In this document: piece after piece, positions 62,150 to 64,000 of the stretch
How positions within the stretch are numbered: the first letter of the stretch is position 1
Layout of the letters: each line of letters starts with the position of its first letter
NCBI GenBank assembly: GCA_047605265.1
Contig: JASGFY010000010.1
Location: forward strand, 7,449-71,448
Origin: Solimonas sp047605265
Lineage (GTDB): Bacteria > Pseudomonadota > Gammaproteobacteria > Nevskiales > Nevskiaceae
DNA length: 64,000 nucleotides
Reading direction: 5' to 3'
The notes under the pieces: generated by a model
What the model saw: only the letters and a program-made list of their open reading frames with translations
Databases searched by the model: none
Told to the model about the DNA's origin: nothing
Program-made: the position numbers and the translations under genes

Positions 62150-62234
62150 GCCGAGATGGCGGAATTGGTAGACGCACCAGTTTCAGGTACTGGCGGGTAA
62201 CACCGTGGAGGTTCGAGTCCTCTTCTCGGCACCA
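62150..62234 (+). tRNA. tRNA-Leu (anticodon CAG)
   Basis: Acceptor arms GCCGAGA / TCTCGGC close perfectly. The anticodon stem CCAGT/ACTGG encloses loop TTCAGGT with anticodon CAG. A long class II variable arm (CGGGTAACACCGTG) and the T loop GTTCGAGTCC follow, and CCA is encoded. It reads CUG, the major Leu codon in this GC-rich DNA. An integrase gene begins 189 nt downstream, so its 3' end is a likely attachment site. Confidence 0.97.
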
Positions 62235-62278
62235 ACAAGACTGTAGCAGCAAGTTGCATCAGCTTGCAAAAACCTATC

Positions 62279-62308
62279 TAAACCCGTGCAAAAGCGCGGG
62301 TTTTTTTG
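62279..62308 (+). terminator. Intrinsic terminator of tRNA-Leu
   Basis: AAACCCGTGC, AAAA loop, GCGCGGGTTTTTTTG. A strong T-run 45 nt after the tRNA. Confidence 0.9.
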
Positions 62309-62359
62309 TTTTTGACACTGAACACGTTGCGGGGAGTTGCAGCGCACGGCGCCCTTCCC

Positions 62360-62409
62360 GGGGGCACGTTTAGGCTAAATTCAGGGGGTATCGACGATTT
62401 CGTGCCCCC
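62360..62409. repeat. Inverted GGGGGCACG / CGTGCCCCC pair upstream of the integrase
   Basis: GGGGGCACG at 62360-62368 and CGTGCCCCC at 62401-62409, with GGGGGTAT between them. Paired G-rich motifs of this sort lie upstream of many P4-type integrase genes and probably serve as integrase or directionality-factor sites, or autoregulate int. Confidence 0.6.
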
Positions 62410-62422
62410 AAGGTTTGCGCCC

Positions 62423-63613
62423 ATGCTCAAAGCGATCGATCTCAGAAACAAGCTGGCGCCCGGCAAGCATTCCATCGGCGATGGCGCCTATCTGGAAGTC
62501 AAACCGAGCGGTGCCGCCAAGTGGCGGCTCAAGTACCGCCTGGCCGGCGTTGAGCGACGCATCACGCTCGGCGCGTACCCCGCGATTTCCACGATCTCGG
62601 CAGCCCGCGATCTGGCGCTGAAAGCCCGGATTCAGATTCGCGAGGGGCTGGATCCGGTAGCCGAGCGCCGAGCCAAGGTCGCCGCGCTGGTCGCCAAGCA
62701 GCGGACCTTTGCAGAAGAAGCCGACGCCTGGCTTGCCGCCCGCAAGCCGACATGGGCGGCGGAAACCCTCCGCAAGGCCACACTCGCGGTCAACGACCTG
62801 AAGCAAGACCTCGCGGACGAGCCGATCGCGGCGCTCAGAAGTGCGGCCGTCGCCGCCTCTCTGAGGCGAATCGAGAAGCGCGCGCCCGATCTGGCGCGAA
62901 AAGCCAAACAGGCTGTGCAATCCATCGTGAAGCAGGCCATCGCCGACGGCCATCGCGAGGAAGGCCAGTTTCTGTCGCTCAAGAGGGCGTTGGGCCGTCA
63001 GGAAGTCGAGCACATGCCTGCAGCAACCACACCCGAAGAACTTGGCGAGGTGCTGCGCAAAATCCGCGCCTACCCCGGCCGTGTTGTTCGCGCGGCGTTG
63101 CTGATGCTCGCCTACACCGCTCAGCGACCTGCGCAGATTTCCGCGATGCGCTGGGACGAGGTATCCGGCGACGAATGGCGCTTCGCTGCCGGCCGCACGA
63201 AGACACGGGCGCACATCGTCTCGCTGCCGGGCCAGGCGCTGGCACTGCTCGACGAGATGCGCCAGTACACCGGCGGAAAGGGCTACGTGTTTCCGGCGCT
63301 GGCCCGGCAGCGGTCGCCTCACCTGCACCGCGATACCATGAGCCTGACGTTGCGGGAGGGTCTGGGCCTACGCGGCAAGCAAGTTCCGCACGGTTTCCGC
63401 ACCTCCCTACGCACGCTGGGCCGTGAGCGCCTGCAGATCGCGCCAGCCATTCTCGAAGCGCAGGTCGCTCACGACAAGAAGGGGCAGGTCCAGAAGGCAT
63501 ACGACCGCACGGAGTTCACCAAGGAGCGGCGTCAGGTCATGCAGCAGTGGGCGGACTGGGTGGATTCGCTTGCGGAGGCTGCTGAACAGGCGGCGGCCCG
63601 CGCACCAACGTAA
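62423..63613 (+). CDS. P4-type tyrosine integrase (tRNA-Leu island)
   Basis: 396 residues from the ATG of MLKAIDLRNKLAPGKHS; 39 extra in-frame codons upstream run through the palindrome. N-terminal arm-binding domain (DUF4102-like: YLEVKPSGAAKWRLKYRLAG, RITLGAYPAIS), SAM-like core-binding domain, then the catalytic domain. Residues R235 (TAQRPAQI), H323-x2-R326 (HGFRTSLRT), H350 and nucleophile Y360 (AYDR) form a complete active site. It lies directly behind tRNA-Leu, the normal target for such enzymes, and should be active. Confidence 0.93.
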   Translation: MLKAIDLRNKLAPGKHSIGDGAYLEVKPSGAAKWRLKYRLAGVERRITLGAYPAISTISAARDLALKARIQIREGLDPVAERRAKVAALVAKQRTFAEEADAWLAARKPTWAAETLRKATLAVNDLKQDLADEPIAALRSAAVAASLRRIEKRAPDLARKAKQAVQSIVKQAIADGHREEGQFLSLKRALGRQEVEHMPAATTPEELGEVLRKIRAYPGRVVRAALLMLAYTAQRPAQISAMRWDEVSGDEWRFAAGRTKTRAHIVSLPGQALALLDEMRQYTGGKGYVFPALARQRSPHLHRDTMSLTLREGLGLRGKQVPHGFRTSLRTLGRERLQIAPAILEAQVAHDKKGQVQKAYDRTEFTKERRQVMQQWADWVDSLAEAAEQAAARAPT

Positions 63614-63999
63614 AGCCCACAGGCGCCGCGGGGCGGCGAAACAGCAGAACGGCGTACGCGAGCAGTTGTTCTGCTGTACCCGCCACGCGGCGGATGGGAT
63701 TCTCCCACGCTCCCGGACACCTGGTTAACGTGAGTTTCGTAGATTTTCGTATTCAGCGCGGTCAGGTCGAGCATCGGCCGCGCCGCGCGTTTCAGGTGAA
63801 CCACGCCCGCCGCCATCAGGCCCACGGCCAGCGCCAGCGCCGCGCGGCTCCAGGCGGCTTCGGGCCGCGAGAGGATTTCAGCAGCGGCCATCAGGCCGAA
63901 CAGACCACCGCCGGTCAACAGAAAGCCCGGCCAGTCGAAAGGCTTCTCCCGGTCGCGCTCCAGCACCGGCACGATGCGCCAAGCCAGCCAAAAGGCGAC
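63532..63999 (-). pseudogene. MFS transporter (DHA2-like), truncated at its 3' end
   Basis: The gene enters from the right window edge on the minus strand. Readable transporter sequence runs from VAFWLAWRIVPVLERDREKP through PFDWPGFLLTGGGLFGLMAA to RAARPMLDLTAL, typical of the middle of a 14-helix drug-efflux MFS protein. Near 63750 the similarity stops, and the frame continues as unrelated residues across the integrase 3' end until a stop at 63532. Hundreds of residues expected after this point are missing. The gene was cut by the event that placed the integrase end here. The 5' part is outside the window. Confidence 0.65.
63641..63677 (+). terminator. Hairpin after the integrase gene
   Basis: ACAGCAGAAC and GTTCTGCTGT form a perfect 10-bp stem around a 17-nt loop, 28 nt after the stop. 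No T-run, so terminator function is uncertain. Confidence 0.4.
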
Positions 64000-64000
64000 G

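Noticed and set aside
62235..64000. Second tRNA-Leu 3' end (attR) inside the window
   Set aside because: No copy of the tRNA 3' sequence is seen right of the integrase; the element boundary must be elsewhere.

Overview
The window is dense, high-GC bacterial chromosome with almost no non-coding space. Gene content and order (rpsF-rpsR-rplI-dnaB-alr, rpsP-rimM-trmD-rplS, ffh-ypjD-corB, orn, yccT-like DUF2057, mrcB, ppsR/ppsA, PhoP/PhoQ-like and PhoB/PhoR systems, TonB-dependent receptors, a trimeric-type porin) point to a Gram-negative gammaproteobacterium. The very high GC and the intergenic palindromes suggest something near the Xanthomonadales or Nevskiales. That placement is inference.

Layout: 0-2.3 kb holds the end of a PepSY protein and a PhoP/PhoQ-like two-component pair. 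2.3-5.9 kb holds orn, a reverse transsulfuration pair (CBS and a gamma-lyase/synthase) and pterin dehydratase. 6-11 kb holds recR, the divergent ppsR/ppsA pair and a secreted RNase T2. 11-16.6 kb holds tsaB, a DinG/YoaA helicase, a TPR lipoprotein and PBP1b. 16.7-27.5 kb is a phosphate-starvation region: porin, DUF2057 lipoprotein, phoU, pstSCAB, a GGDEF protein, phoR and phoB. Pho boxes made of 7-bp repeats with 4-bp spacers precede the porin, phoU, pstS and phoB. 27.8-32 kb holds trxB, a GST/SspA-like protein, an NlpC/P60 lipoprotein and htpG.

32-39.7 kb is an accessory uptake module of unknown substrate: LysR regulator, Tat-type lipoprotein binding protein, single-domain ABC ATPase, CUT2-type permease, an isopenicillin-N-synthase-like Fe(II)/2OG oxygenase and a TonB-dependent receptor. 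39.8-41.7 kb is the S16-RimM-TrmD-L19 operon. 41.9-45.7 kb is a translationally coupled three-gene operon (TonB-dependent receptor, small exported protein, di-heme DUF1111 protein). It is preceded by a perfect palindrome matching the ModE molybdate-repressor site, so it may be a molybdenum- or tungsten-responsive outer-membrane acquisition system. This is the most interesting item in the window.

45.9-62 kb is mainly housekeeping: tlpA-like, ffh, an MBL hydrolase, ypjD, corB, radA, PP2C with a mini FHA-like protein, alr, dnaB, ribosomal proteins, rlmB, a GlsB-type protein, an OmpA lipoprotein and rnr. At 62.15 kb a tRNA-Leu(CAG) is followed by a P4-type tyrosine integrase and a truncated MFS transporter gene, marking the edge of an integrated element.
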